Assembly: GCA_937911935.1 (NCBI GenBank)
Contig: CALDQH010000087.1
Span: forward strand, 1-35,273
Length of the DNA stretch: 35,273 bases
Reading direction: 5' to 3'
DNA from: an uncultured Bacteroidales bacterium
GTDB lineage: Bacteria > Bacteroidota > Bacteroidia > Bacteroidales > Paludibacteraceae
Translations under genes and position numbers: made by a program
The notes under the pieces: model-generated
The model's input: the letters and a program-made list of their open reading frames with translations, nothing else
What the model was told of the DNA's origin: nothing
The model's database searches: none
In this document: positions 7,705 through 15,675 of the stretch, piece after piece
How the letters are laid out: each line of letters opens with the position of its first letter
Position numbering within the stretch: the stretch's first letter is position 1

Positions 7705-7744
7705 CCTTTTAAAATTACTCGCATGCGCTCGTGATTTTAAAAGG
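7705..7744 (-). repeat. Hairpin module A with conserved 18-nt loop
   Basis: Perfect 11-bp arms (CCTTTTAAAAT and ATTTTAAAAGG) flank the loop TACTCGCATGCGCTCGTG (7716-7733). Downstream on the plus strand, CTCGGCAATAAAA also occurs after module B. The loop is the same as in module B except for one purine, whereas the stem is different. Confidence 0.8.
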
Positions 7745-7766
7745 GCGCTCGGCAATAAAAGCGAGA

Positions 7767-7792
7767 AAAATAATTCGTAAACTCATTATTTT
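7767..7792. repeat. A/T-rich hairpin between modules A and B
   Basis: 8-bp arms AAAATAAT (7767-7774) and ATTATTTT (7785-7792) around a 10-nt loop. It is preceded by GCGAG (7761-7765), resembling the GCGAGAGC linker of the other hairpins. Its relation to the family is less certain. Confidence 0.5.
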
Positions 7793-7795
7793 ATT

Positions 7796-7843
7796 AGTGT
7801 AGCCTAAAATTACTCGCATACGCTCGTGATTTTAGGCTACACT
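7796..7843 (-). repeat. Hairpin module B with conserved 18-nt loop
   Basis: Perfect 15-bp arms (7796-7810 and 7829-7843, outer end AGTGTAGCC, inner end TAAAAT) around loop TACTCGCATACGCTCGTG (7811-7828). The loop matches module A at 17 of 18 positions. Confidence 0.8.
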
Positions 7844-7848
7844 CGGCA

Positions 7849-7907
7849 ATAAAAAATAGAAGCGACCTATTTCAAATAAACTTGAACAGGTCGCTTCTAT
7901 TTTTTAT
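7849..7907 (-). terminator. asnS terminator, 20-bp perfect hairpin embedded in the repeat family
   Basis: The arms 7849-7868 and 7888-7907 are perfectly complementary over 20 bp, with an inner TTCAA/TTGAA stem in the loop. The A/T-rich outer part supplies a U tract for transcripts leaving asnS. On the minus strand it is bracketed by GCGAGAGCA (7908-7916) and TGCCGA (7843-7848), the same brackets that enclose the inner hairpins at 6637 and 20613, so it seems to be a member of that family acting as a terminator. Confidence 0.8.
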
Positions 7908-7921
7908 TGCTCTCGCTTGCA

Positions 7922-9328
7922 CTAAAATTCTAAATTATTTGGGGTGCGAGGGAATGGTATCACATCACGGATATTGGTCATGCCTGTTACAAATAGCAGT
8001 AAACGTTCAAAACCTAATCCAAAACCAGAGTGAGGAGCAGAACCCCAACGACGAGTGTTAAGATACCACCAAATGTCTTTTTCGGGCACACCCATTTCTG
8101 CAGCACGTGTTTTAAGTTTTTCGTAGTCGGCTTCGCGTTCAGAACCACCGATAATCTCCCCAATTTTGGGGAATAGCACGTCCATAGCACGTACGGTTTT
8201 GCCGTCTTCGTTTTGTTTCATGTAGAACGACTTGATCTCTTTGGGATAGTCGGTTAAAATAACAGGGCGTTTAAAGTGCTCTTCTACCAAGTAACGTTCG
8301 TGTTCGCTTTGCAAGTCGGTACCCCAACCCACGCGGAATTCAAATTTTTTGCCGTTTTTAATGGCTTCTTCAAGGATTTGGATGCCTTCGGTATAAGTTA
8401 AACGTACAAATTCGTTTTGCAAAACAAAGTTGATGCGATCAATCAATTCTTTATCGAACATGTCGTTAAGGAATTGAATATCGTCTTTGCAATTATCTAA
8501 CGCCCATTTTAAGCAGAATTTTACAAAGTCTTCGGCTAATTGCATGTTGTCGGCAATGTCATAGAAAGACATTTCGGGTTCTATCATCCAGAACTCCGAC
8601 AAGTGACGGGGAGTATTCGAATTTTCGGCACGGAAAGTAGGACCAAAGGTATAAATTTCGCCCAACGAAAGCGCGCCCAACTCACCTTCTAACTGACCCG
8701 ATACGGTAAGGCTTGCATGCTTGCCGTAAAAGTCTTGGCTGTAATCTACTTTGCCTTCTTCGTTTTTAGGCAAGTTTTCCAAATCCATGGTAGTTACGGT
8801 AAACATTTGACCTGCACCTTCGCAGTCTGATGCGGTAATCAATGGAGTATGGAAGTAGTAGAAACCACGTTGATGAAAGAAAGTGTGGATTGCCATCGCC
8901 ATGTTATGACGAATGCGGAACACAGCGCCAAAAGTATTGGTACGAGGACGCAAATAAGCGATGTCGCGCAAAAACTCCATGGAGTGACCTTTCTTTTGCA
9001 AAGGATAGGTTTCGGGATCCGCTTCGCCATAAACCTCAATGCTTGTAGCTTGAACCTCAACGGTTTGACCCTTACCCATGGATTGAACCAACACACCATT
9101 TACACCGATGCAAGCACCCGTGGTAATTTTTTTCAATTCATTTTCGTCGAAATTAGCATTATCGACTACAATTTGAATATTATTAATGGTAGATCCGTCG
9201 TTTAACGCGATAAAACTTACGTTTTTATTTCCACGACGAGTACGTACCCAACCTTTTACAATGATGTTTTCGCCATACGAAGTCATTTGCAACGCTTCGG
9301 CTACTTTTTTTCTTCCAATAATTCCCAT
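7922..9328 (-). CDS. asnS: Asparaginyl-tRNA synthetase
   Basis: 468 residues, the usual AsnRS length. It charges tRNA-Asn with asparagine. The N-terminal OB-fold anticodon-binding domain spans about residues 15-110 (VKGWVRTRRGNKNVSFIALND). The class II catalytic core contains motif 2 (TFRAENSNTPRHLSEFWMIE) and motif 3 (GFGLGFERLLLFVTGM), followed by the C-terminal RDVIPFPRTPNN typical of AsnRS rather than AspRS. ATG at 9328; a -7 box TAAATTTG on the minus strand at 9357-9364 suggests a leader of about 22 nt. Right after the stop codon begins the hairpin-repeat region that also terminates it. Confidence 0.95.
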   Translation of the reverse strand: MGIIGRKKVAEALQMTSYGENIIVKGWVRTRRGNKNVSFIALNDGSTINNIQIVVDNANFDENELKKITTGACIGVNGVLVQSMGKGQTVEVQATSIEVYGEADPETYPLQKKGHSMEFLRDIAYLRPRTNTFGAVFRIRHNMAMAIHTFFHQRGFYYFHTPLITASDCEGAGQMFTVTTMDLENLPKNEEGKVDYSQDFYGKHASLTVSGQLEGELGALSLGEIYTFGPTFRAENSNTPRHLSEFWMIEPEMSFYDIADNMQLAEDFVKFCLKWALDNCKDDIQFLNDMFDKELIDRINFVLQNEFVRLTYTEGIQILEEAIKNGKKFEFRVGWGTDLQSEHERYLVEEHFKRPVILTDYPKEIKSFYMKQNEDGKTVRAMDVLFPKIGEIIGGSEREADYEKLKTRAAEMGVPEKDIWWYLNTRRWGSAPHSGFGLGFERLLLFVTGMTNIRDVIPFPRTPNNLEF

Positions 9329-9356
9329 TCTAGCTGAATTTTTGATATTTAGGGTG

Positions 9357-9364
9357 CAAATTTA
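9357..9364 (-). promoter_or_regulatory. -7 promoter element of asnS
   Basis: The minus strand reads TAAATTTG 28 nt before the asnS ATG. No TTTG at the right distance upstream, where the sequence is an AGGAGAA-type purine repeat; this weakens the call. Confidence 0.45.
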
Positions 9365-9374
9365 ATAATAAAAG

Positions 9375-9444
9375 GAAAAATGAGAAAGGAGAAAGGAGAT
9401 TTTTCCTAGTATATTTCTCCTTTTTCCTCTCTCATCTCTCATCT
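9375..9444. repeat. Purine/pyrimidine heptad repeats forming an inverted repeat
   Basis: TGAGAAA-GGAGAAA-GGAGATT (9381-9401) faces a complementary pyrimidine tract ending in CTCATCT-CTCATCT (9431-9444). Both arms have 7-nt periodicity and together can form an imperfect hairpin just after the DUF4301 stop codon, where it may act as that gene's terminator. Confidence 0.55.
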
Positions 9445-9449
9445 ATTTA

Positions 9450-10976
9450 TTATTGGTGTTCTTTGCGGAGCAAATCTTCGATAGTCTTAACAGGGGTAAA
9501 GGTTTCGATGGGGACTTCCACAAAAATGGTGTTCCAATCTGCCATAGCTCCATTCCATAACCCAGGAAGTTCTTGGATTGTCATATCGATACCATTTTGT
9601 TTCTTTTTGGAGATAAAACCTGTATTTTTATCGATGTAGTTTTTTAAGTTAAATTTATTACCCTTGTAATTGCGCACAGCACAAATTAAATCGACGGGGT
9701 TAAAATGCGACGATTCCTTGACCATATCTACTTGGAATCGGTTGTTAAAATCAATTTGTGACGATTCGATAATCTGCAAACTTTTGTGACCGTGTTGGTT
9801 ACGAACCCAATAAGGACCACCACCAGGTTCACCCTCGTTTTTAACCATTCCGCATACACGAATGGGGCGATTCAATTTACGCGCCAAGTAACTAACGCGC
9901 TCACGCATGCTTCGGCTAAAATACGTCATGCTAAAGCGAATGTTCAACATTTTAGCGGCAAAACCTTCTATTTGCGACAAAGAGGCTTCGTTTACAGACA
10001 ACGACTCTAAATGATGCAAGCATTCGTAAACAGCTTGTTGTATATGCAACAGATAACCTGCCAGAGCTTTCTTATAAAGATAAGTAGTAGGACGAAGCGA
10101 ATCGATTGTTACATTATCGATATTTTTGATAAAAATAAGATCCGACTCCAAAGCATTTAAATTCTCGATAAGTGCACCATGTCCACCGGGTCTAAACAAA
10201 ATACTGCCATCGGCATTGCGCACTACACATCCTTTTTTATCCAACGCCACCATGTCGGTCTTGCTCATTTGCTCCGAAAAATCGATGATGTAGCGTACTC
10301 CAAGCCTTTCTTCCCATTTGGGGACTACTTGTTGCATCTTTTCTACAAACATAGATTTATGCTCGGGCGATATGGTAAAGTGCATACGAACAGTCTTATC
10401 GACATTGGTTGCGTATGCAGCAGCTTCTACCAAGTGCTCTTCGAAAGCGGTCCGAACCTCGTTAGCATAGCGATGAAACAACAACATGGCCTTGGGCTTG
10501 TGTTGATAATCCAAACCCTGTTCCGAAAGAATATACCTAGCAATCTGACTGTAATTTTTTTCGTACACCAATCGTTTTAGGTCGTAACCATCTTTTTGCA
10601 ATACCTTTTCTAACTCTTCGGCAAAAGCAAAAAGAGAAACATTCTCCAAGCAACGAAGCATGTGTGCAAAGCCTATTTTCTTATCAGAAGCATCGTATTT
10701 TTGCTCAAAATCAATCAAATCCTTAAACATGCGCGATGCTGCACCCGATGCAGGAACAAACTTTGTCATGCTAAAGTTATCCCTTTGCTGATCGAACAAG
10801 GTGGCATACTCTTGCGCTTCTACCTCGGTAAAATGCACAATCCCATCGCCTACCGTTGCAGCCCCAGCCAAATTAGCATAGGGGAAACCTTTCTCAAAAT
10901 TTTCTATCTGTGTTTGAAATTGAGATTCGGTAATTCCTTTGTCGGCTAGTTGTTTTAAGTCTTTTCCGGATAACAT
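9450..10976 (-). CDS. DUF4301 family protein
   Basis: 508 residues from ATG 10976. It matches my recollection of DUF4301, a family found mainly in Bacteroidetes with no established function. Visible features are a conserved ASGAASRMFKDL segment near residue 80, PGGHGALIENLNALESD near 262-280, a Gly-rich GEPGGGPYWVRNQHGHKSLQ near 390-410 and SSQIDFNN after it. PGGHGALIENL and the Gly-rich loop recall sugar-nucleotide/UTP-binding pyrophosphorylase-like folds, but this is inference. No signal peptide or membrane segment, so it is probably cytoplasmic. It lies 55 nt after the GH57 gene in the glycogen cluster, with a near-consensus TACCTTTA -7 box in between, so it could be co-transcribed or separate. 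Confidence 0.8.
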   Translation of the reverse strand: MLSGKDLKQLADKGITESQFQTQIENFEKGFPYANLAGAATVGDGIVHFTEVEAQEYATLFDQQRDNFSMTKFVPASGAASRMFKDLIDFEQKYDASDKKIGFAHMLRCLENVSLFAFAEELEKVLQKDGYDLKRLVYEKNYSQIARYILSEQGLDYQHKPKAMLLFHRYANEVRTAFEEHLVEAAAYATNVDKTVRMHFTISPEHKSMFVEKMQQVVPKWEERLGVRYIIDFSEQMSKTDMVALDKKGCVVRNADGSILFRPGGHGALIENLNALESDLIFIKNIDNVTIDSLRPTTYLYKKALAGYLLHIQQAVYECLHHLESLSVNEASLSQIEGFAAKMLNIRFSMTYFSRSMRERVSYLARKLNRPIRVCGMVKNEGEPGGGPYWVRNQHGHKSLQIIESSQIDFNNRFQVDMVKESSHFNPVDLICAVRNYKGNKFNLKNYIDKNTGFISKKKQNGIDMTIQELPGLWNGAMADWNTIFVEVPIETFTPVKTIEDLLRKEHQ

Positions 10977-11031
10977 AATGATTGTTTCTAAATAGTGGTT
11001 AAAGGTACAAATTAAAATCGTTTAGGGCTTA

Positions 11032-12309
11032 CTATTTCGCTTCTTTTTTCTTTTTGAGCGCCTTTTTCAGGTCTTTCTCTAATTTTTCAATTGTTTTTTC
11101 TTGCTCACTAATGGTTTTAAGCAGCTCGTTTAACTCTTCGTTCTCTATCGATGTAGGATATTCTGCCTCTACACGCAATAAGAAGTCGGATAAAATATTC
11201 ATGTAATTGATAAAAGCATCGTAAGGCGATTCAAAGGTATTTCCCCACGTGGGCTTAAAGCTCATAAAACGGAAATAGTCGGCACATTGCAGGTGCAACC
11301 AGTCGCGTTTTAGGTTCTTTTCTTTACACAAGTTTACGCGTTCGGTTACGCTATACAGTTTGTTAATAGCCTCTTCTTGTAGCGCATTGCCCAGCATAAT
11401 TCCCAAATCTTTTTCTTCGCCTTGCCACGAAACAGGATAGGGAGCCGACAAAGGAGCAATGGGTTCGCCCTCTACGCCAGAGGGCATAACAAAACCAATG
11501 TTGTATTTTCTGGCAACCATCGGAATCGCTTTTAGAAACTCAAAAATACCTGTCCACTCTTTTTGAACATCGCCAAAGGTTTCGTACCCCATCCACAAGT
11601 TAAATACCTGTTCTTCTTGCGGCGATGCTTGCAGCCAATCCATCAATTTATCGGCGGTAAAGGGATATTCCGACCACGAGGGGTCCGAAAAATGAAAGGT
11701 AATATGGTTACTTAAAACATGGTTTCGAGCCAATAGTTTTACCTTTGGCAAATACGCATGTTGATATACATAATTAGGACTACGCCATCCTAAAACATGT
11801 TTTGCACCTTCTATTAGGATGGTTTTATAGCCCATTGAAGCCACTTTTTCGCCGATTTCATCGGAATAAATAAAGTCGGTATTTCTAAAGGACGTTGGTT
11901 TTTTGCCAAAGAGTTCTTTTACCTTGGCAGCATGTTTGGTTACTTGTCGTTCAAACTCGTCGGCATCAAATAATGATGCCATGGAATGAGCGTATGGTTC
12001 TGCTAAAAATTCCACTTTGCCAGTTGCCGCCAACGCCTGAAACGAGTCGATAACCTCGGGGGCATATTGTTCTAATTGCTCGATGGATGCGCCCGAAATG
12101 GAAAATGCGCAACAAAAATCGGAATTTTGATTGAGCAATTGCAAAAGTAGTTTGTTGGTAGGAAGAAATGACTTCTCTGCCAAGTAACGCACGCGATCTT
12201 CGGTTGCAAAGTCGTCGTAATAATAATGATCATTCCCTATTTCAAAAAAACGATAACGTTTTAATACGTATGGAATGTGTACTTCAAAATATAAGCAGAT
12301 GGTTTTCAT
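11032..12309 (-). CDS. Glycoside hydrolase family 57 protein (alpha-amylase-like)
   Basis: 425 residues. The GH57 barrel is recognisable from the N-terminal ICLYFEVHIPYVLKRY, from VEFLAEPYAHSMAS near residue 100, from SFRNTDFIYSDEIG near 145-160 and from LWMGYETFGD near 238-247. GH57 enzymes act on alpha-1,4 or alpha-1,6 glucans by a retaining mechanism; in this cluster the substrate is presumably intracellular glycogen or maltodextrin. The last 35 residues are a Lys/Glu-rich coiled coil (EEQ...KALKKKKEAK). No signal peptide, so cytoplasmic. From memory, close homologues have Glu where this protein has Asp in RNTD; if that residue is the nucleophile the enzyme may be altered. It follows the glycosyltransferase gene by 52 nt. 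Confidence 0.85.
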   Translation of the reverse strand: MKTICLYFEVHIPYVLKRYRFFEIGNDHYYYDDFATEDRVRYLAEKSFLPTNKLLLQLLNQNSDFCCAFSISGASIEQLEQYAPEVIDSFQALAATGKVEFLAEPYAHSMASLFDADEFERQVTKHAAKVKELFGKKPTSFRNTDFIYSDEIGEKVASMGYKTILIEGAKHVLGWRSPNYVYQHAYLPKVKLLARNHVLSNHITFHFSDPSWSEYPFTADKLMDWLQASPQEEQVFNLWMGYETFGDVQKEWTGIFEFLKAIPMVARKYNIGFVMPSGVEGEPIAPLSAPYPVSWQGEEKDLGIMLGNALQEEAINKLYSVTERVNLCKEKNLKRDWLHLQCADYFRFMSFKPTWGNTFESPYDAFINYMNILSDFLLRVEAEYPTSIENEELNELLKTISEQEKTIEKLEKDLKKALKKKKEAK

Positions 12310-12330
12310 ATAATTAAGAATGTGGAATTA

Positions 12331-12365
12331 GAGTTAGGAGTTAGGAGTTAGAAGTTAGGAGTTAG
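12331..12365. repeat. GAGTTAG heptanucleotide tandem repeat
   Basis: Five 7-nt units: GAGTTAG three times, AAGTTAG, GAGTTAG, flanked by GAATTA on both sides. It fills the gap between the GH57 and glycosyltransferase genes and includes the glycosyltransferase stop codon (12362-12364). Since seven is not a multiple of three, unit changes would alter only spacing, or the last codons if they reached the gene. Confidence 0.85.
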
Positions 12366-13621
12366 GAATTATTTATCACCGTATCATATATGGCACGGAC
12401 TTTAAGGCCGGCTTTGTCCCACGTTATTTGGTTAACCTCGTTTCTGCCCTCTCGGCTCAAGGTTTCGTAAATAGAGGGATATTCAACAATGGCATAAATA
12501 GCATCTGCCATGGCATCTATATCCCAGTAATCGGTTTTGATAGCATGAGACAAGATTTCGGCACATCCCGATTGTTTGGATATGATCGAAGGTGTACCTA
12601 CTTGCATGGCTTCTAAGGGCGATATACCAAAAGGTTCTGATACAGACGGCATCATATAGACATCGCTATCTGCCAACATTTGGGTAACTTCTTTTCCTTT
12701 TAAGAACCCCGTAAAGTGCATTTTATCAGCAATACCTCGCTCTGCTACCAAATCTATCATTGCTTGCATTTTATCTCCGCTTCCTGCCATCACAAAACGT
12801 ACATTTTGGGTTCGTTTTAGCACTTTTGCAGCAGCCTCAACAAAATATTCAGGACCTTTTTGCATGGTGATACGTCCCAAGAATGTAACCAATTTTTCTT
12901 TTCGAGGTGTTTTTACAAACTGCTCAACGTTAGGAATTGGATCTACGGCATTGTGTACCGTTGTCACTTTTCGAGGGTCTTGGTGGTATTTTTCGATAAC
13001 TGTTCGACGGGTCAATTCACTCACGCAAATGATATGATCTGCCACATCCATGCCCCTGCGCTCAATGCTATAGACCGTGGGATTTACTTGTCCGCGACTG
13101 CGATCAAAATCGGTGGCATGTACGTGAATCACCAAAGGTTTGCCCGTAATTTGTTTAGCAAAAATACCAGCTGGATAGGTTAACCAATCGTGCGAATGAA
13201 TAACATCAAAATCCAAGCTATGCGCTAACACACCTGCTACGGCCTCGTAATTGCTAATTTCTTGCAATAAATTGTCGGGATAACGACCCGAAAACTCGAT
13301 ACAACCCAATTCGTTGGTCCCGATGCGGGTAAAATCGTATCGGATACGATCGCGGTAGTAGAAATACTCGTCGGGGTGCATGATGTTTCCCTGCACCTGC
13401 TCCACTTGCTGGTACGACACATCTTTATAAACCACAGGCACATGGCAAGCACCGATGATCTTTAAAAAACTCTGATCTTCGTCGCCATAAGGTTTGGGAA
13501 TAACAAAAGTGATGGATAAATCCTCTTGCTGCGCCATTCCGCGCGTCAGGCCATAACTGGCTGTACCCAAACCTCCCAATATATGGGGTGGAAATTCCCA
13601 CCCAAACATCAACGCATTCAT
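12362..13621 (-). CDS. Glycosyltransferase family 4 protein, likely glycogen synthase
   Basis: 419 residues with a GT-B fold. The N-terminal MFGWEFPPHILGGLGTASYG carries the Gly-rich acceptor loop; the C-terminal nucleotide-sugar domain has VTFLGRITMQKGPEYFVEAA near 242-262 and the E-x7-E motif in SEPFGISPLEAM near 325. No signal peptide or membrane anchor. In Bacteroidetes this protein sits between a debranching enzyme and a GH57 enzyme, as here, and is annotated as glycogen synthase; the activity is inferred from this context. It begins about 10 nt after the debranching gene stop, so the two are certainly co-transcribed. Its stop codon lies in the 7-nt repeat. Confidence 0.85.
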   Translation of the reverse strand: MNALMFGWEFPPHILGGLGTASYGLTRGMAQQEDLSITFVIPKPYGDEDQSFLKIIGACHVPVVYKDVSYQQVEQVQGNIMHPDEYFYYRDRIRYDFTRIGTNELGCIEFSGRYPDNLLQEISNYEAVAGVLAHSLDFDVIHSHDWLTYPAGIFAKQITGKPLVIHVHATDFDRSRGQVNPTVYSIERRGMDVADHIICVSELTRRTVIEKYHQDPRKVTTVHNAVDPIPNVEQFVKTPRKEKLVTFLGRITMQKGPEYFVEAAAKVLKRTQNVRFVMAGSGDKMQAMIDLVAERGIADKMHFTGFLKGKEVTQMLADSDVYMMPSVSEPFGISPLEAMQVGTPSIISKQSGCAEILSHAIKTDYWDIDAMADAIYAIVEYPSIYETLSREGRNEVNQITWDKAGLKVRAIYDTVINNS

Positions 13622-13631
13622 AATAATGAGT

Positions 13632-15548
13632 TTATTGCATGGCTTTTATTAATTGTAACGTGCGTAAAATTTCGCCTACCGATGGTGCATACGACATAGC
13701 ACCGTGTCCTTTGTACGGAGGATTTCCGTCGTGCAATTCGGAAAGTGTACCGATACATAACTTTTTCATCTCGGCTTCCATACCGATTAACAAGCGTTCT
13801 ACAAAGGAGAGTCCAGAATTGCGGTGTATTTTTAGGTATGCCTCGGCGTATGCTCCCGTAAACCAGGGCCAAACTGGGCCATTGTGGTAATTGCGATTGC
13901 GCTCCAACATACCTCCCACATAATTAGGACGATAGTAGCCACTCTTGGGGCTTAAACTGCGCAAGCCTTTTGGGGTAAGCAACTCGCGTGTACAAACATC
14001 AAGTACCGATTTTTGTTGCTGCCTGCTTAAGGGCGAGAATGGCAAAGAAACCGCCAATATCATGTTGGGGCGAACCTCAACATCACGGTATTGTCCATTG
14101 ACATAATCGTATAAATACAATCCGTTCCAAAATGTATCTACAAAAGACTGAGCCACTTGCTCTGCCATTTGTTGCCACTGGATTTTAAGCGTAGGCTTTT
14201 TTACAAGTGAGGCGGCAAAACAAAGCGCATTGTACCACAAAGCATTGATTTCTACAACAAAACCTGTGCGAGGCGTAATGGGCTGGTTGTTCTCGGTAGC
14301 GTTCATCCACGTCATCGGAACTTGCGTACCATCTACATACAACAAGCCATTTTTTCGTAAAAATAAATTGGGATGATGCTGTGATATTATATACTGAACG
14401 ATACTAACTACCATATCCTGCATATCCGCAGGTAATATATCACACACCGATGCATACTGCTGCAACGACCATACAAACCACAACAAAGCATCGGGAGCAT
14501 CCAACTCATTAATCGATGTAGAGCACTCTCCTTGCATAAAAGCATCAATCTCACGCATGGCGGTTGTAGCCATTTCTACAAAAGTGGTGTTTTCGCCAAT
14601 AGAGAGCGTGCACCCAGACATGGCTATAAATTGATCGCGTGCTCTTACTTTAAACCAAGGATAACCAGCCAACAAATACACACCATTTTCTACTTTTTTG
14701 GTAAATTGTATGGCAGCATTGCGCAAACAATGATACATATCAACACGCGCCTGGCGCAAAGCCAGTTCGTTTTCCCACATCTTTTTTAGTGCAGCCGGCG
14801 ATATTTCGTCAATCCCTGCGGTAAAATAAATGCTTTCACCTTTTTTTATTGGCATCTCAAAATAACCTGGAACCATCAAATCTTCGGTACAAGGATACCC
14901 TCTTTCTTGTTCTTTGGCATATAAAAGATGATTATACCAATGAGGCTGATGATGATAATGGGGTTGTTTGGAAAATTGCAAGTATAAAGTTGGATAAGGC
15001 TCGTACAAACAAAAAGCAGCACCTTTTGTAGCTGGGATAGCCTGAGTCGATGCCACATCGTTAGCTACGCACAATTCGTGCACACTACGAAATGCCAAAA
15101 AGGGTTTAAAACGAATGGTAGTTGCGGAATGTGCTTGCAGCAGTGTGTACTTGGTAATGGTACGCGATTGATTGGAAACCATCAAGCGTTCTTTGGAAAT
15201 AATAACCCCACCTACTCGATAAATTGTTTTTGAGATTAGTTCGCAAGTAAACTCACGAATGTATTTATGCCCATTAGGACTAAAATGACCACCTTCGTAC
15301 TGATGTACCCCCAAATTAAACTCCGCACTATGCTGAATAATGGTTTCGTCGAGCGACGAAAGCAACACATGCTTATTGCCATCTATCTGCGGAATTGGAA
15401 TAACCAACTGACCATGGTATTTACGTGTGTTGCAATCTACCAACGTAGTGCTATTGTAAGCACCCGAACGATTGGTACGCAGCATCTCTTTGGTAAGCGA
15501 TTTATCCAAATTGGTTAAGACGCTTTTGTCGAAGTTGAGGTAATTCAT
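13632..15548 (-). CDS. Glycogen debranching enzyme (amylo-alpha-1,6-glucosidase type)
   Basis: 638 residues. The N-terminal domain (GDE_N type) has the signature TNRSGAYNSTTLVDCNTRKYHGQL near residues 25-50. The C-terminal (alpha/alpha)6 amylo-alpha-1,6-glucosidase domain carries AGYPWFKVRARDQFIAMSG near 295-315, TPRTGFVVEINALWYNAL near 428-445 and RNRNYHNGPVWPWFTGAYAEA near 560-580, all conserved in the family. It removes alpha-1,6 branches from glycogen limit dextrins. First gene of the glycogen cluster. No consensus promoter is evident in the 127 nt before it, so it could partly depend on transcription from prmC. Confidence 0.9.
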   Translation of the reverse strand: MNYLNFDKSVLTNLDKSLTKEMLRTNRSGAYNSTTLVDCNTRKYHGQLVIPIPQIDGNKHVLLSSLDETIIQHSAEFNLGVHQYEGGHFSPNGHKYIREFTCELISKTIYRVGGVIISKERLMVSNQSRTITKYTLLQAHSATTIRFKPFLAFRSVHELCVANDVASTQAIPATKGAAFCLYEPYPTLYLQFSKQPHYHHQPHWYNHLLYAKEQERGYPCTEDLMVPGYFEMPIKKGESIYFTAGIDEISPAALKKMWENELALRQARVDMYHCLRNAAIQFTKKVENGVYLLAGYPWFKVRARDQFIAMSGCTLSIGENTTFVEMATTAMREIDAFMQGECSTSINELDAPDALLWFVWSLQQYASVCDILPADMQDMVVSIVQYIISQHHPNLFLRKNGLLYVDGTQVPMTWMNATENNQPITPRTGFVVEINALWYNALCFAASLVKKPTLKIQWQQMAEQVAQSFVDTFWNGLYLYDYVNGQYRDVEVRPNMILAVSLPFSPLSRQQQKSVLDVCTRELLTPKGLRSLSPKSGYYRPNYVGGMLERNRNYHNGPVWPWFTGAYAEAYLKIHRNSGLSFVERLLIGMEAEMKKLCIGTLSELHDGNPPYKGHGAMSYAPSVGEILRTLQLIKAMQ

Positions 15549-15614
15549 GCCAATAATTCTTTTGCAATCGTTTGCTAAATTAAATAGAAATAATCACAAA
15601 AACAAATTAGTCTC

Positions 15615-15646
15615 GCTCAAAATTCAAAGTAATTTTTTGAGTTTGA
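15615..15646 (-). other. Weak inverted repeat between prmC and the debranching gene
   Basis: GCTCAAA and TTTGAGC arms are separated by about 18 nt of A/T-rich sequence. There is no clear T tract, so it is at best a weak terminator. Otherwise the 127-nt gap shows nothing. Confidence 0.3.
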
Positions 15647-15675
15647 GCATTTTGAAGAACAAATAAGGGGAAATA

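Noticed and set aside
12331..12365. GAGTTAG repeat considered as a CRISPR or integration site
   Set aside because: Units are 7 nt with no spacers, no direct-repeat pair around a mobile element, and no cas or integrase gene nearby.
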